Assembly (NCBI GenBank): GCA_045536135.1 | Contig: JAZSNA010000036.1 | Location: 1-9,680 of the forward strand | Direction: 5' to 3' | Source: JAZSNA01 sp045536135 | GTDB lineage: Bacteria; Pseudomonadota; Alphaproteobacteria; CAAHEQ01; UBA3637 | Length of the DNA stretch: 9,680 nt | Shown here: positions 1-7,001 of the stretch, piece after piece | How positions within the stretch are numbered: the first letter of the stretch is position 1 | Layout of the letters: each line of letters begins with the position of its first letter | The notes under the pieces: model-generated | What the model was told of the DNA's origin: nothing | Seen by the model: the letters and a program-made list of their open reading frames with translations, nothing else | The model's database searches: none | Made by a program: the position numbers and the translations under genes

Positions 1-659
1 CTTATCATATCTCTTTGGCATCTGTTTTTAAACTGAGTTCTAAATTGGGGAGGGATTTTTGGGATATTATTCCGGTATGCAAAGAGAAATTTTTAGTGTA
101 TATTTGTGATTTTTCTGGACATGGAACATCGTCAGCTATGAATACTTTTCGTCTTCATGCCTTAATCAGTCAAATGGATTTATCATTTTTATCGGATCCG
201 GCGATGGCAATGACATTAATGAATGCTCAATTAGTTTCATTACTTCCTCGTGGTCAATTTGCAACATTCTTTTTAATGACGGTGGATTTGGTTGAAAATA
301 CATTGACTTATTGTGCTTCGGCCAGCCCTAAACCGATATTGATTAATCCGCATAAGGAACCGTTATATCTTGAAACTTCCGGTATGCCACTGGGTATCAG
401 TCGGAATGCAATTTATGAAAATACAGTTCTTCCTTTTGAAAAAGGGGGCAGAATTTTACTTTATAGCGATGCCTTGATTGAAGCAATAGATAAAAAGGGT
501 GTTCGAATTGGTGAAAAAAGATTTTCAGAATATTTCTTATCTCAAAAAAACAATTTATCATCGGAAACGGTTATGAAACGAATGATGGAAGCGTTCTTTA
601 ACGATACGACATATGAACCCGAAGACGATGTGACGGCAATTTTATTGAAAAGGAAATAA
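1..659 (+). CDS. SpoIIE/RsbU-type PP2C serine phosphatase, 5'-truncated by the window edge
   Basis: This is the C-terminal catalytic domain of a PPM/PP2C-like protein phosphatase of the SpoIIE/RsbU group, which typically dephosphorylates anti-sigma-factor antagonists or other regulators in the cytoplasm. The reading frame is open to base 3 with no stop, so the TTG at 15 is not a convincing start and the gene begins outside the window; any sensor or receiver domain is unseen. Visible motifs are GRDFWD (bases 48-65, family GGDfyD), CDFSGHG (105-125), a GMPLGI block, LLYSDALIEA (455-484, family DG at the S-D-A site) and a terminal DDVTAILL (624-647). The metal-binding acidic residues are kept, but two usual glycines are replaced (Arg at 51-53, Ala at 471-473). 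The stop codon abuts the ATG of rsmE, so the two are co-transcribed. Family assignment is firm; the target is unknown. Confidence 0.85.
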   Translation, partial: YHISLASVFKLSSKLGRDFWDIIPVCKEKFLVYICDFSGHGTSSAMNTFRLHALISQMDLSFLSDPAMAMTLMNAQLVSLLPRGQFATFFLMTVDLVENTLTYCASASPKPILINPHKEPLYLETSGMPLGISRNAIYENTVLPFEKGGRILLYSDALIEAIDKKGVRIGEKRFSEYFLSQKNNLSSETVMKRMMEAFFNDTTYEPEDDVTAILLKRK

Positions 660-1340
660 ATGAGGCTGTATATACCGTTTGCTTTTGAAAAGGAAATTAT
701 TTTAACCGAAAAATTACATCATTATATTCATAACGTAATGCGGTGTAATGTCGGGGATACCGTGATTGTGTTTAATGAAAAGGTGGGGGAGTTTGGTGCC
801 TTTATTAAGGAACAAAATAAGAAAAAAACAATATTGTCCGTGGGGGAACAAATCCGACAACCTCAACAAGAAAATATTTCCGATTCTATTTTATATGTGG
901 CACCGATTAAACGGATGCAGATGGTTGTGGAAAAAGCAACAGAGCTTGGTATTCGTGAAATAACACCCGTGATAACGGATTATTCCAATGCTAAAACGGA
1001 TTTGGAAAAGATGAAGGCTTGGGCAATTGAAGCCAGTGAGCAATGTGAACGTATATCTGTTCCTCAAGTCAATCCGCCTCAAAAATTGAAAAAAGTGCTT
1101 GATGAAATGGATCGTCGTCGGGTGGTTTATTTTGCAAATGAGCGGGTAGGGGAAGAAAAAGCAAGCATTATTTCAAATCAACCGGTTGGATTTCTTGTCG
1201 GACCGGAAGGCGGTTTTTCACAAGCTGAAAAGGATATGATACTTTCTTATCCAAATATAAAAAATATTACTTTGGGTTCGCTTATACTTCGGACGGAAAC
1301 GGCTGTTATTGCCTTATTGTCAAAAGTTTTGATAAATTAA
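660..1340 (+). CDS. rsmE: 16S rRNA (uracil1498-N3)-methyltransferase RsmE
   Basis: RsmE methylates N3 of U1498 in helix 44 of 16S rRNA in assembled 30S subunits, using S-adenosylmethionine. The protein is 226 aa, slightly shorter than the usual ~240. It has the N-terminal PUA-like part (HHYIHNVMRCNVGD, residues 20-33) and then the SPOUT knot: APIKRMQMVVEKATELGI (81-98), EASEQCER (124-131, where many relatives have Ser in place of Cys), GPEGGF (181-186) and LGSLILRTETA (205-215). The last two form the knotted SAM-binding loops. The ATG directly follows the TAA of the phosphatase gene, and an AGGA at 651-654 inside that gene serves as its ribosome binding site. Its TAA overlaps the stop codon of convergent fabF; no hairpin terminator is visible. 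Assignment is secure. Confidence 0.95.
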   Translation: MRLYIPFAFEKEIILTEKLHHYIHNVMRCNVGDTVIVFNEKVGEFGAFIKEQNKKKTILSVGEQIRQPQQENISDSILYVAPIKRMQMVVEKATELGIREITPVITDYSNAKTDLEKMKAWAIEASEQCERISVPQVNPPQKLKKVLDEMDRRRVVYFANERVGEEKASIISNQPVGFLVGPEGGFSQAEKDMILSYPNIKNITLGSLILRTETAVIALLSKVLIN

Positions 1341-2575
1341 ACCTTTTTAAATAAAATAGTTCCATTTGTTCCCCCAAATCCAAAGCCGTTGCTCATAGCA
1401 ATATTGATTTTCTTATTGCGGGCTTTATTGGGAACTAAATCAATACCTTCGGCCTCATCAACAGGGTTATCCAAATTAATGGTTGGTGGTAAGATATTAT
1501 TATTCATGGCTAAAATGGTGTATATGGCTTCCACGGCACCGGCGGCGCCCAACATGTGTCCGGTCATGGACTTTGTTGAAGACATAGATACATCAGTTCC
1601 CTTAAATAATAACTTAACGGCTTCTAACTCTACTAAATCACCTGTCGGTGTGGATGTCCCATGGGCATTGATATAATCAACTTGTTCCGGCTTAATATCG
1701 GCCATTTCCAACGCTTTTTTCATACAGCGATAAGCCCCGTTATTTCCGGGGGCTGTGATATGAAAAGCATCGCCGGACATACCATATCCGATGATTTCGG
1801 CATAGATTTTGGCTCCACGAGCCATAGCATGTTCATATTCTTCTAAAACCAATGCACCAGCTCCTTCGGCCATAACAAAACCGTCCCGATCTTTATCCCA
1901 CGGGCGAGAAGCCTTTTCCGGTTCTTCATTGTATTTGGTGGATAGGGCGTGCATTTGAGCAAAACCAGCCATAGGTATTTGAGATACACAGGCTTCTGCA
2001 CCGCCACAAACCATAACATCGGCTTCATCACATAAAATCATCCGGACCGCATCCGAAATGGCGTGAGTGCCAGAGGCACAGGCCGTTGAAACAGCATTAT
2101 TTGGGCCTTGAAGTCCGTATTGGAGTGAAAGAAATCCGTCAACCATATTTATCAGACAGGATGGAATGGTAAACGGTCCTAATCTGGATGGACCTTGATT
2201 GTTTAAGATTGTGACTTTATCATAGATGGATGTAATACCGCCGATACCGGAAGCAAAAATAATTCCAGCACGATTTTTTTCTTCCTCGGTTTCAAAAGTT
2301 AAACCGGAATCTTTAATCGCATCTTGTCCGGCCGCAATCCCATAATGGATAAACGGATCAAACTGCCGAACTCGTTTAGCCTCCATGACTTGTGTGGCAT
2401 CAAAGTCCGTATCTTTTATTTCGCCGGCAATTTTGGATTTATATTCAGATATATCAAATTTTGAAACTGTTCCAATTCCGGAAATACCGGATATGATTTT
2501 ATTCCAGTTCACATCAACCCCACGACCCAATGGTGTCAAAAGGCCGATACCTGTCACAACAATACGTTTTTTCAT
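1337..2575 (-). CDS. fabF: beta-ketoacyl-ACP synthase II (FabF)
   Basis: FabF condenses malonyl-ACP with a growing acyl-ACP, the elongation step of type II fatty acid synthesis in the cytoplasm. The 412-aa protein matches the family length. It carries the thiolase-fold catalytic triad: Cys166 in TACASG, His305 in NAHGTSTP and His340 in KSMTGHMLGAAG, plus a C-terminal glycine-rich NGFGFGGTNG loop. The start is the ATG giving MKKRIVVTGIG, as in homologues. A GTG 33 bases upstream at 2608 is in frame but lies in the loop of a hairpin and adds residues unlike the family. The chosen start has almost no Shine-Dalgarno match (TTATTATAAAAATC precedes it), unlike its neighbours, so translation may be weak or depend on an unstructured AU-rich leader. 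It is the last gene of the minus-strand string, after acpP. Confidence 0.96.
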   Translation of the reverse strand: MKKRIVVTGIGLLTPLGRGVDVNWNKIISGISGIGTVSKFDISEYKSKIAGEIKDTDFDATQVMEAKRVRQFDPFIHYGIAAGQDAIKDSGLTFETEEEKNRAGIIFASGIGGITSIYDKVTILNNQGPSRLGPFTIPSCLINMVDGFLSLQYGLQGPNNAVSTACASGTHAISDAVRMILCDEADVMVCGGAEACVSQIPMAGFAQMHALSTKYNEEPEKASRPWDKDRDGFVMAEGAGALVLEEYEHAMARGAKIYAEIIGYGMSGDAFHITAPGNNGAYRCMKKALEMADIKPEQVDYINAHGTSTPTGDLVELEAVKLLFKGTDVSMSSTKSMTGHMLGAAGAVEAIYTILAMNNNILPPTINLDNPVDEAEGIDLVPNKARNKKINIAMSNGFGFGGTNGTILFKKV

Positions 2576-2587
2576 GATTTTTATAAT

Positions 2588-2621
2588 AAAAGAATCAAGC
2601 GTCGGCACATTCCCGACGCTT
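2588..2621 (-). terminator. hairpin between acpP and fabF, probable attenuator/leaky terminator
   Basis: Bases 2597-2605 and 2613-2621 form a perfect 9-bp stem (AAGCGTCGG with its complement) around a 7-base loop. On the minus strand it is followed by a U-rich but interrupted run (ATTCTTTTATT). It starts 16 bases after the acpP stop codon and ends about 20 bases before the fabF ATG. The form is that of an intrinsic terminator with an imperfect U tract, so partial termination or protection of the acpP mRNA 3' end is the likely role. No separate fabF promoter is visible, so fabF probably depends on read-through. Confidence 0.65.
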
Positions 2622-2636
2622 TGATTTAGTGAAGAT

Positions 2637-2867
2637 TTATTGTTTTTCGATAAAATCGATCACATCTTGAACTGTTCTGATTTTTTCAGCAGCATCATCC
2701 GGAATAGAAACACCGAATTCTTCTTCAAATGCCATGACTAATTCAACAGTATCCAAGCTGTCGACACCTAAATCGTCGACGAAGCTGGCAGTTGGAACAA
2801 CTTTTGCTTCTTCAACACCCAAGTGGTCAACAATGATTTTTTTTACCCGATCTGCAATATCACTCAT
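2637..2867 (-). CDS. acpP: acyl carrier protein
   Basis: This small acidic protein carries the growing acyl chain on a 4'-phosphopantetheine arm. It is 76 aa, the usual length (E. coli AcpP has 77 residues after its Met is removed). The attachment site is Ser37 in LGVDSLDTVE, followed by helix II and the characteristic FEEEFGVSIPDDAAEKI segment. The ATG is preceded by AAAGGA at 2875-2880, eight bases away. The gene sits between fabG and fabF as in many proteobacteria, but with an unusually complete set of private signals for this compact region: its own strong promoter upstream and a stem-loop downstream. ACP is normally one of the most abundant proteins of the cell, which fits this arrangement. 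Confidence 0.97.
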   Translation of the reverse strand: MSDIADRVKKIIVDHLGVEEAKVVPTASFVDDLGVDSLDTVELVMAFEEEFGVSIPDDAAEKIRTVQDVIDFIEKQ

Positions 2868-2936
2868 TTTTTTTTCCTTTGTTAAGTTAAACTAAATGTA
2901 CTATAACATTTGCATATTCTGTTAGAGTCGCAAAAA

Positions 2937-2965
2937 TTTATAGCACACACGACAAGCCAAGTCAA
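2937..2965 (-). promoter_or_regulatory. acpP promoter, sigma-70-like with extended -10
   Basis: On the minus strand, TTGACT (2965-2960) is followed after exactly 17 bases by TATAAA (2942-2937), with TGC directly before the -10 hexamer, i.e. an extended -10. Predicted transcription starts near 2930, giving a leader of about 60 bases before acpP. The -35 begins four bases after the fabG stop codon, so the promoter fills the only sizeable gap in this part of the gene string. It would add acpP(-fabF) transcription on top of read-through from fabG. Confidence 0.75.
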
Positions 2966-2968
2966 GAT

Positions 2969-3706
2969 TTAAATCATGACCATTCCTCCATTAATGTGAA
3001 GGGTTTGACCTGTTATATAGCCAGCTTCTTTACTGGCCAAGAAAAGGACACCGTTAGCAATATCTTCCGGCGTTCCTAATTTCTTCATTGGTATTCTGGA
3101 TAATAGAGAATCTTTTACGGTTTGAGGCAAAACATCTGTCATCGGTGTTGCAATAAAACCGGGAGCAATACAGTTAATCGTAATCCCACGTCCGGCGACT
3201 TCCTGTGCAATGGCCTTACTCATGGCAATTAAACCGGCCTTGGAAGCACAGTAATTCGCTTGTCCCGGATTGCCGACAACTCCGACAATCGAAGCCATAT
3301 TAATAATACGTCCCTGTTTTTGACGAATCATATACGGTAAAGCGGATCGAATTAAACGAAAACCGGCCGTTAAGTTAATATCCAATACTTTTTGCCACTG
3401 TTCATCATCCATTCGCATGGAAAGTCCATCTTTTGTAATCCCAGCATTATTAACCAAAATGTCGATTTTGCCAAAATCGTTAATAACATCTTTAACTAAA
3501 TTATCCAAAGATTGACTGTCACATAAATCACAGCTGTATATACAGACTCTTTCGCCAATTTCATCTTTCAGAGCATTTAACCGTTCCAAAGATATATCCG
3601 TTAACGCCAGAACCGCCCCTTGTTGATGTAATTTAAGGGCAATTTGTTTTCCGATTCCGCCGGTTGCTCCAGTAATTAAAGCGACTTTTCCTGTTAAATC
3701 AAACAT
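2969..3706 (-). CDS. fabG: 3-oxoacyl-ACP reductase FabG
   Basis: FabG reduces 3-oxoacyl-ACP to 3-hydroxyacyl-ACP with NADPH in each cycle of fatty acid elongation. The 245-aa protein is a classical short-chain dehydrogenase of normal length. Visible features are the nucleotide-binding TGATGGIG (residues 12-19), NNAG (86-89), and the catalytic tetrad Asn111, Ser139 (in NMAS), Tyr152 and Lys156 (in YCASK), followed by PGFIATPM (182-189). Other SDRs share these motifs, but the position between fabD and acpP makes FabG clear. The ATG lies inside the end of fabD (8-base overlap) and is preceded by a strong AGGAGA at 3715-3720, also inside fabD, so it can be translated independently as well as coupled. 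Confidence 0.96.
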   Translation of the reverse strand: MFDLTGKVALITGATGGIGKQIALKLHQQGAVLALTDISLERLNALKDEIGERVCIYSCDLCDSQSLDNLVKDVINDFGKIDILVNNAGITKDGLSMRMDDEQWQKVLDINLTAGFRLIRSALPYMIRQKQGRIINMASIVGVVGNPGQANYCASKAGLIAMSKAIAQEVAGRGITINCIAPGFIATPMTDVLPQTVKDSLLSRIPMKKLGTPEDIANGVLFLASKEAGYITGQTLHINGGMVMI

Positions 3707-4604
3707 TATCTAAATCTCCTATTTTTGAAACTGATAATATTTTTATATCGGGATTAATTCGTTTTGTCAAGCCGGATAATACCTGACCCGGTCCAATTTC
3801 CACAAAAGTGTCAATTTTCTGTGACAAGAGGTATTGAACACTTTCCGTATAGCGAACGGTATTTGTAATCTGTTTAATTAATAAATCTTTGATTTTTAAC
3901 GGGTCTGTTTCTCCAATAGCGGTCATATTCATAACGACGGGAACCGTAGGTGTTGCTATATTGCATCCGTTAATGTAATCCGCCATTTGCTCGCCGGCCA
4001 AAGACATCAAGGGCGAATGAAAAGCACCGGCGACATTTAAACGCAAAGCTCGTCTGGCTCCCATTTCTTTGGCTAAAATTTCGGCTTGCTCAATATGACT
4101 GACTCGACCGGAAATAACGGTTTGACCAATTGTATTGTCATTCGCAATAAAACAGCCGCTTTTTTGACATAATTCGCCAACTTGTTCTATTGAAAGCCCC
4201 AGAACAGCAGACATTGCCCCCGGATTAATCTGACAACAATTGTCCATGAAATATCCACGCTTTTCCAAAAGACGAGCCGTTTGAGATAAGGTTAGGGCAT
4301 TAGCACCACATAAAGCACTATATTCCCCCAAAGAATGTCCGACTGTATAATCATACTGGATATTATTTTGGGTTTTTAAAACCGCCAAAATTGCCATAGA
4401 TGTCGCCATAATTGCGGGTTGAGCAATATTTGTTTTTGTCAATTCTTCAATAGATTCGCCAAAAATAACATCTGTTAGTTTGAAAGACAGTGCATCATCA
4501 ATTTCATCAAAAACTTCTTTTGCAATAGGAAAAGAATCATAAAAATCTTTTCCCATTTTTAAAGCTTGACTCCCTTGCCCGGGGAACATTAAGACACAAG
4601 ACAT
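3699..4604 (-). CDS. fabD: malonyl-CoA:ACP transacylase FabD
   Basis: FabD moves the malonyl group from CoA to acyl carrier protein, providing the extender unit for FabF. The protein is 301 aa (usual ~310). It shows FPGQGSQ (residues 7-13) with oxyanion-hole Gln10, the nucleophile elbow GHSLGE with Ser91, Arg116, which is expected to bind the malonyl carboxylate, His196 in AFHSPLM as the catalytic partner, and the C-terminal EIGPGQVLSGL block (269-279). The ATG shares one base with the ackA stop (TAATG) and has only a weak Shine-Dalgarno, so translation is probably coupled to ackA. The end overlaps fabG. There is no plsX or fabH next to it, unlike the plsX-fabH-fabD order in E. coli. Confidence 0.95.
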   Translation of the reverse strand: MSCVLMFPGQGSQALKMGKDFYDSFPIAKEVFDEIDDALSFKLTDVIFGESIEELTKTNIAQPAIMATSMAILAVLKTQNNIQYDYTVGHSLGEYSALCGANALTLSQTARLLEKRGYFMDNCCQINPGAMSAVLGLSIEQVGELCQKSGCFIANDNTIGQTVISGRVSHIEQAEILAKEMGARRALRLNVAGAFHSPLMSLAGEQMADYINGCNIATPTVPVVMNMTAIGETDPLKIKDLLIKQITNTVRYTESVQYLLSQKIDTFVEIGPGQVLSGLTKRINPDIKILSVSKIGDLDNV

Positions 4605-5797
4605 TATGCGATTCTACTTTCAACTTCTTCGGCAATAGCTAATTCTTCATTTGTCGGTATGACATAGACTTTGATTTTTGAATCGGAAGCGGAAATCAAA
4701 GAGACATCGCTTTTGCGTCCGCTGTTGAGTTGAGGATCAATCTTGATACCAAATTCTTCCATACCGTCTAAAACTTTTGCGCGAACGAATTCATCATTTT
4801 CACCGATACCGGCAGTAAAGATAATCGCATCGGTATGACCGAGTTGAGCCATATAGTTGCCGATAAAGCCCTTGATACGATAACACAACATATTAAAGGC
4901 CAATTCTGCATCTTTATTTCCGTCTTTTATTGCAGCGTGAACATCTCGCATATCATTTAATCCGCAGATACCCAATAATCCGCTTTTCTTTGTGATTAAG
5001 GTATCGGCTTCTTCAACAGACAATCCGACATTGCGAATTAAATAAGTCACTGTCGCCGGATCAATGGAACCGGTTCTGGTTCCCATCATAACGCCATCCA
5101 ACGGAGTTAATCCCATGGAAGTATCAATACAAACGCCACCTTTAACGGCTGTTAAACTGGACCCGTTCCCCAAGTGAGCAACGATGACATTGGCATTCGG
5201 ATTTTTCAAAACTTCCAATGCTTTTTTTGAAACATAGCGATGAGAAGTTCCATGGAAACCGTATTTACGAATTTTATTGACTTCATAATATTCCTTTGGC
5301 AGCGGATACATAAATGCGTAATCCGGCATGGTTTGGTGGAATGCCGTATCAAATACGCAAATATGAGTAGCATGATTAAAAATTTCCTGTGCAACTTTTA
5401 TGCCGATGATATGTGCCGGATTGTGTAAGGGAGCCAGACAGGAAATTTCTTCCAAATAATTAATTAATTCAGGGGTGACGACTTCGGGATGTGAATATGT
5501 TCCGCCATGAACGATACGATGCCCGACTCCTTTAATTTCATCGGTATTATGAATAACGGCAGTATCCCCGTTCATCATTAAATCAACGACCCTCATCATT
5601 CCTTCATGATGTGTTGGTAAATATTCTTCAATAACAGTTTTTTGAATGCCGTCCGGTGTTGTTTTTTTATGAGTGATAATTCCTTTCGCTTCACCGATTT
5701 TTTCCACCACACCGCTACATAAGACAGACTTATCCTCCATTTGTAAAAGTTGATATTTAATAGATGAGGACCCTGAATTGATAACTAAAATTTTCAT
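4604..5797 (-). CDS. ackA: acetate kinase
   Basis: Acetate kinase reversibly converts acetyl phosphate and ADP to acetate and ATP. It is 397 aa, the normal family length. The N-terminal NSGSSSIKYQL (residues 7-17) and the active-site residues all match the well-studied archaeal enzyme: Asn7, Arg94 in GHRIVHGG, His125 in PLHNPAH, Asp150 in FDTAFH, His182 in FHGTSH, Arg241 in GTRTGSIDP and Glu384 in PTNEE. The ATG has AAAGGA about nine bases upstream, in the 18-base gap after pta. The order pta-then-ackA is the reverse of that in E. coli. Its stop overlaps the start of fabD, tying acetate metabolism to fatty acid synthesis at the translational level. A paralogous butyrate or propionate kinase is possible but less likely beside a Pta. 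Confidence 0.95.
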   Translation of the reverse strand: MKILVINSGSSSIKYQLLQMEDKSVLCSGVVEKIGEAKGIITHKKTTPDGIQKTVIEEYLPTHHEGMMRVVDLMMNGDTAVIHNTDEIKGVGHRIVHGGTYSHPEVVTPELINYLEEISCLAPLHNPAHIIGIKVAQEIFNHATHICVFDTAFHQTMPDYAFMYPLPKEYYEVNKIRKYGFHGTSHRYVSKKALEVLKNPNANVIVAHLGNGSSLTAVKGGVCIDTSMGLTPLDGVMMGTRTGSIDPATVTYLIRNVGLSVEEADTLITKKSGLLGICGLNDMRDVHAAIKDGNKDAELAFNMLCYRIKGFIGNYMAQLGHTDAIIFTAGIGENDEFVRAKVLDGMEEFGIKIDPQLNSGRKSDVSLISASDSKIKVYVIPTNEELAIAEEVESRIA

Positions 5798-5815
5798 TGT
5801 AATTTTTCCTTTTGA

Positions 5816-6817
5816 TTATTCCATTAAAGCTGTTAATGCGACAGTATTGACAACATCCCGAACGGTACATCCGCGGGACAGGTCATTGACCGGTTTGTTC
5901 AAGCCTTGCAACAAAGGTCCCAAAGCCAAACAATCCGAAGATGCTTGTTGAACGGCTTTATAACAACAGTTTCCACAGTTTAAGTCCGGAAAAATAAAGA
6001 CATTTGCACATCCGGCCACCGGTGATTGAGGTGCTTTGATTTTGGCAATTTCCGGATTGATTGTGGCATCAAATTGAAGCGGACCGTCTATGACTAAGGT
6101 TGGATCCAATTTTTCCGTTAATTCTTTTGCTTGACGAACCAAATCGATTGCCGGACCTTCGGCTGAATTTCCCGTGGCATAAGATAGGAAGGCAATTTTA
6201 GGCTCTAATCCCAAAGAAACGGCAGTTTTGGCACTTTCCGTTGCGATTCGGGATAATTGTTCCGGAGTCGGATTCGGATTAACGGCACAATCCGCAAAAA
6301 CAAAAACACGACCGTTAAAACACATCACAAAAGAACCGGATATGGTTTGAATACCGGGTTTTGTTTTAATAAATTGTAAAGCCGGACGAATCGTGTGAGC
6401 GGTTGTATGTATTGCACCGGACACCATTCCGTCGGCCTTTCCTTTATAAACCATCATTGTTCCGAAGTATGATACATCAGTCATTAAATTTTTGGCATCA
6501 TCTAATGTTAATCCTTTGGATTTTCTGAGCTCGTAAAGGGTTGAGGCATAATCTTCGAAATCCGGAGAAGTCAACGGATTGATAATTTGAATACCGTCTA
6601 AGTTAATATTGAGTTTTTGAGCATTTTTTTGAATTTCACTTTCGTTGCCTAACAAAATCAGATTTGCCACTTTTTTTTCTTTTAAAATTTGTGTAGCTTG
6701 TAAAATTCGTTCTTCTTCCCCTTCGGGTAAAACAATTGTCTTATTTAATTTTTTGGCTTTTTCAAGCAAATATTCTTCGAACAAAGCCGGTGTTATATCT
6801 TTTTCTAATTTATTCAT
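5816..6817 (-). CDS. pta: phosphate acetyltransferase (short, single-domain type)
   Basis: Pta exchanges CoA for phosphate on acetyl-CoA, giving acetyl phosphate, the substrate of AckA. At 333 aa it is the compact PTA_PTB-domain form, without the extra N-terminal domains of the ~700-aa enterobacterial enzyme. Recognisable stretches are VLPEGEEERIL (29-39), DGMVSGAIHTTAHTIRP (129-145), DGPLQFD (244-250), SPVAGCANVFIFPDLNCGN (265-283) and the C-terminal LSRGCTVRDVV (313-323), whose Ser314, Arg315 and Asp321 correspond to active-site residues of the Methanosarcina enzyme. The start overlaps the preceding small gene by eight bases, with AGGA at 6824-6827 inside it. Phosphate butyryltransferase is a related alternative; the motifs and the ackA neighbour favour Pta. 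Confidence 0.94.
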   Translation of the reverse strand: MNKLEKDITPALFEEYLLEKAKKLNKTIVLPEGEEERILQATQILKEKKVANLILLGNESEIQKNAQKLNINLDGIQIINPLTSPDFEDYASTLYELRKSKGLTLDDAKNLMTDVSYFGTMMVYKGKADGMVSGAIHTTAHTIRPALQFIKTKPGIQTISGSFVMCFNGRVFVFADCAVNPNPTPEQLSRIATESAKTAVSLGLEPKIAFLSYATGNSAEGPAIDLVRQAKELTEKLDPTLVIDGPLQFDATINPEIAKIKAPQSPVAGCANVFIFPDLNCGNCCYKAVQQASSDCLALGPLLQGLNKPVNDLSRGCTVRDVVNTVALTALME

Positions 6818-7001
6818 TTTCTGTCCTTTTCTTTAACCATAAATTTTTCTTTTTGTGAAATTCAACATCAAAAACCTCATCAACCACCATATCGGGTGTC
6901 AATTCATAAACAAAATTATGATTTGATGTCTGAATTTCATTTTCCAAAGCCTGACGAATCGAAGTCAGGATTTCGTCCATATCTTGATTTTCTGATGTCA
7001 T
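6810..7001 (-). CDS. PopZ/DUF2497-like mini-protein lacking the C-terminal domain
   Basis: This 63-aa acidic protein begins MTSENQDMDEILTSIRQAL, closely resembling the N-terminus of PopZ/DUF2497 proteins (pattern MEEILASIRRII). A second short match, YELTPDMVV (33-41), recalls the LELT segment found in the family. PopZ forms a polar hub that binds partners through its N-terminal helix and polymerises through a C-terminal domain; that domain is absent here, and pta starts before this gene ends, leaving no room for a frameshifted remainder. I chose the ATG at 7001 because it forms an ATGA overlap with the tolC stop and gives the family-like N-terminus; an in-frame ATG at 7022 has no ribosome binding site and adds seven residues. 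Position directly after tolC is the usual place of popZ in many alphaproteobacteria, where valS follows; here pta follows. Function is inferred only. Confidence 0.6.
   Translation of the reverse strand: MTSENQDMDEILTSIRQALENEIQTSNHNFVYELTPDMVVDEVFDVEFHKKKNLWLKKRTENE

Noticed and set aside
1389..1676. Plus-strand 95-codon reading frame inside fabF
   Set aside because: It lies fully antisense to the conserved C-terminal half of FabF, including the His305/His340 region; no family features.
2576..2608. GTG start for fabF at 2608
   Set aside because: It lies in the hairpin loop, adds 11 residues not seen in FabF proteins, and has no Shine-Dalgarno sequence.
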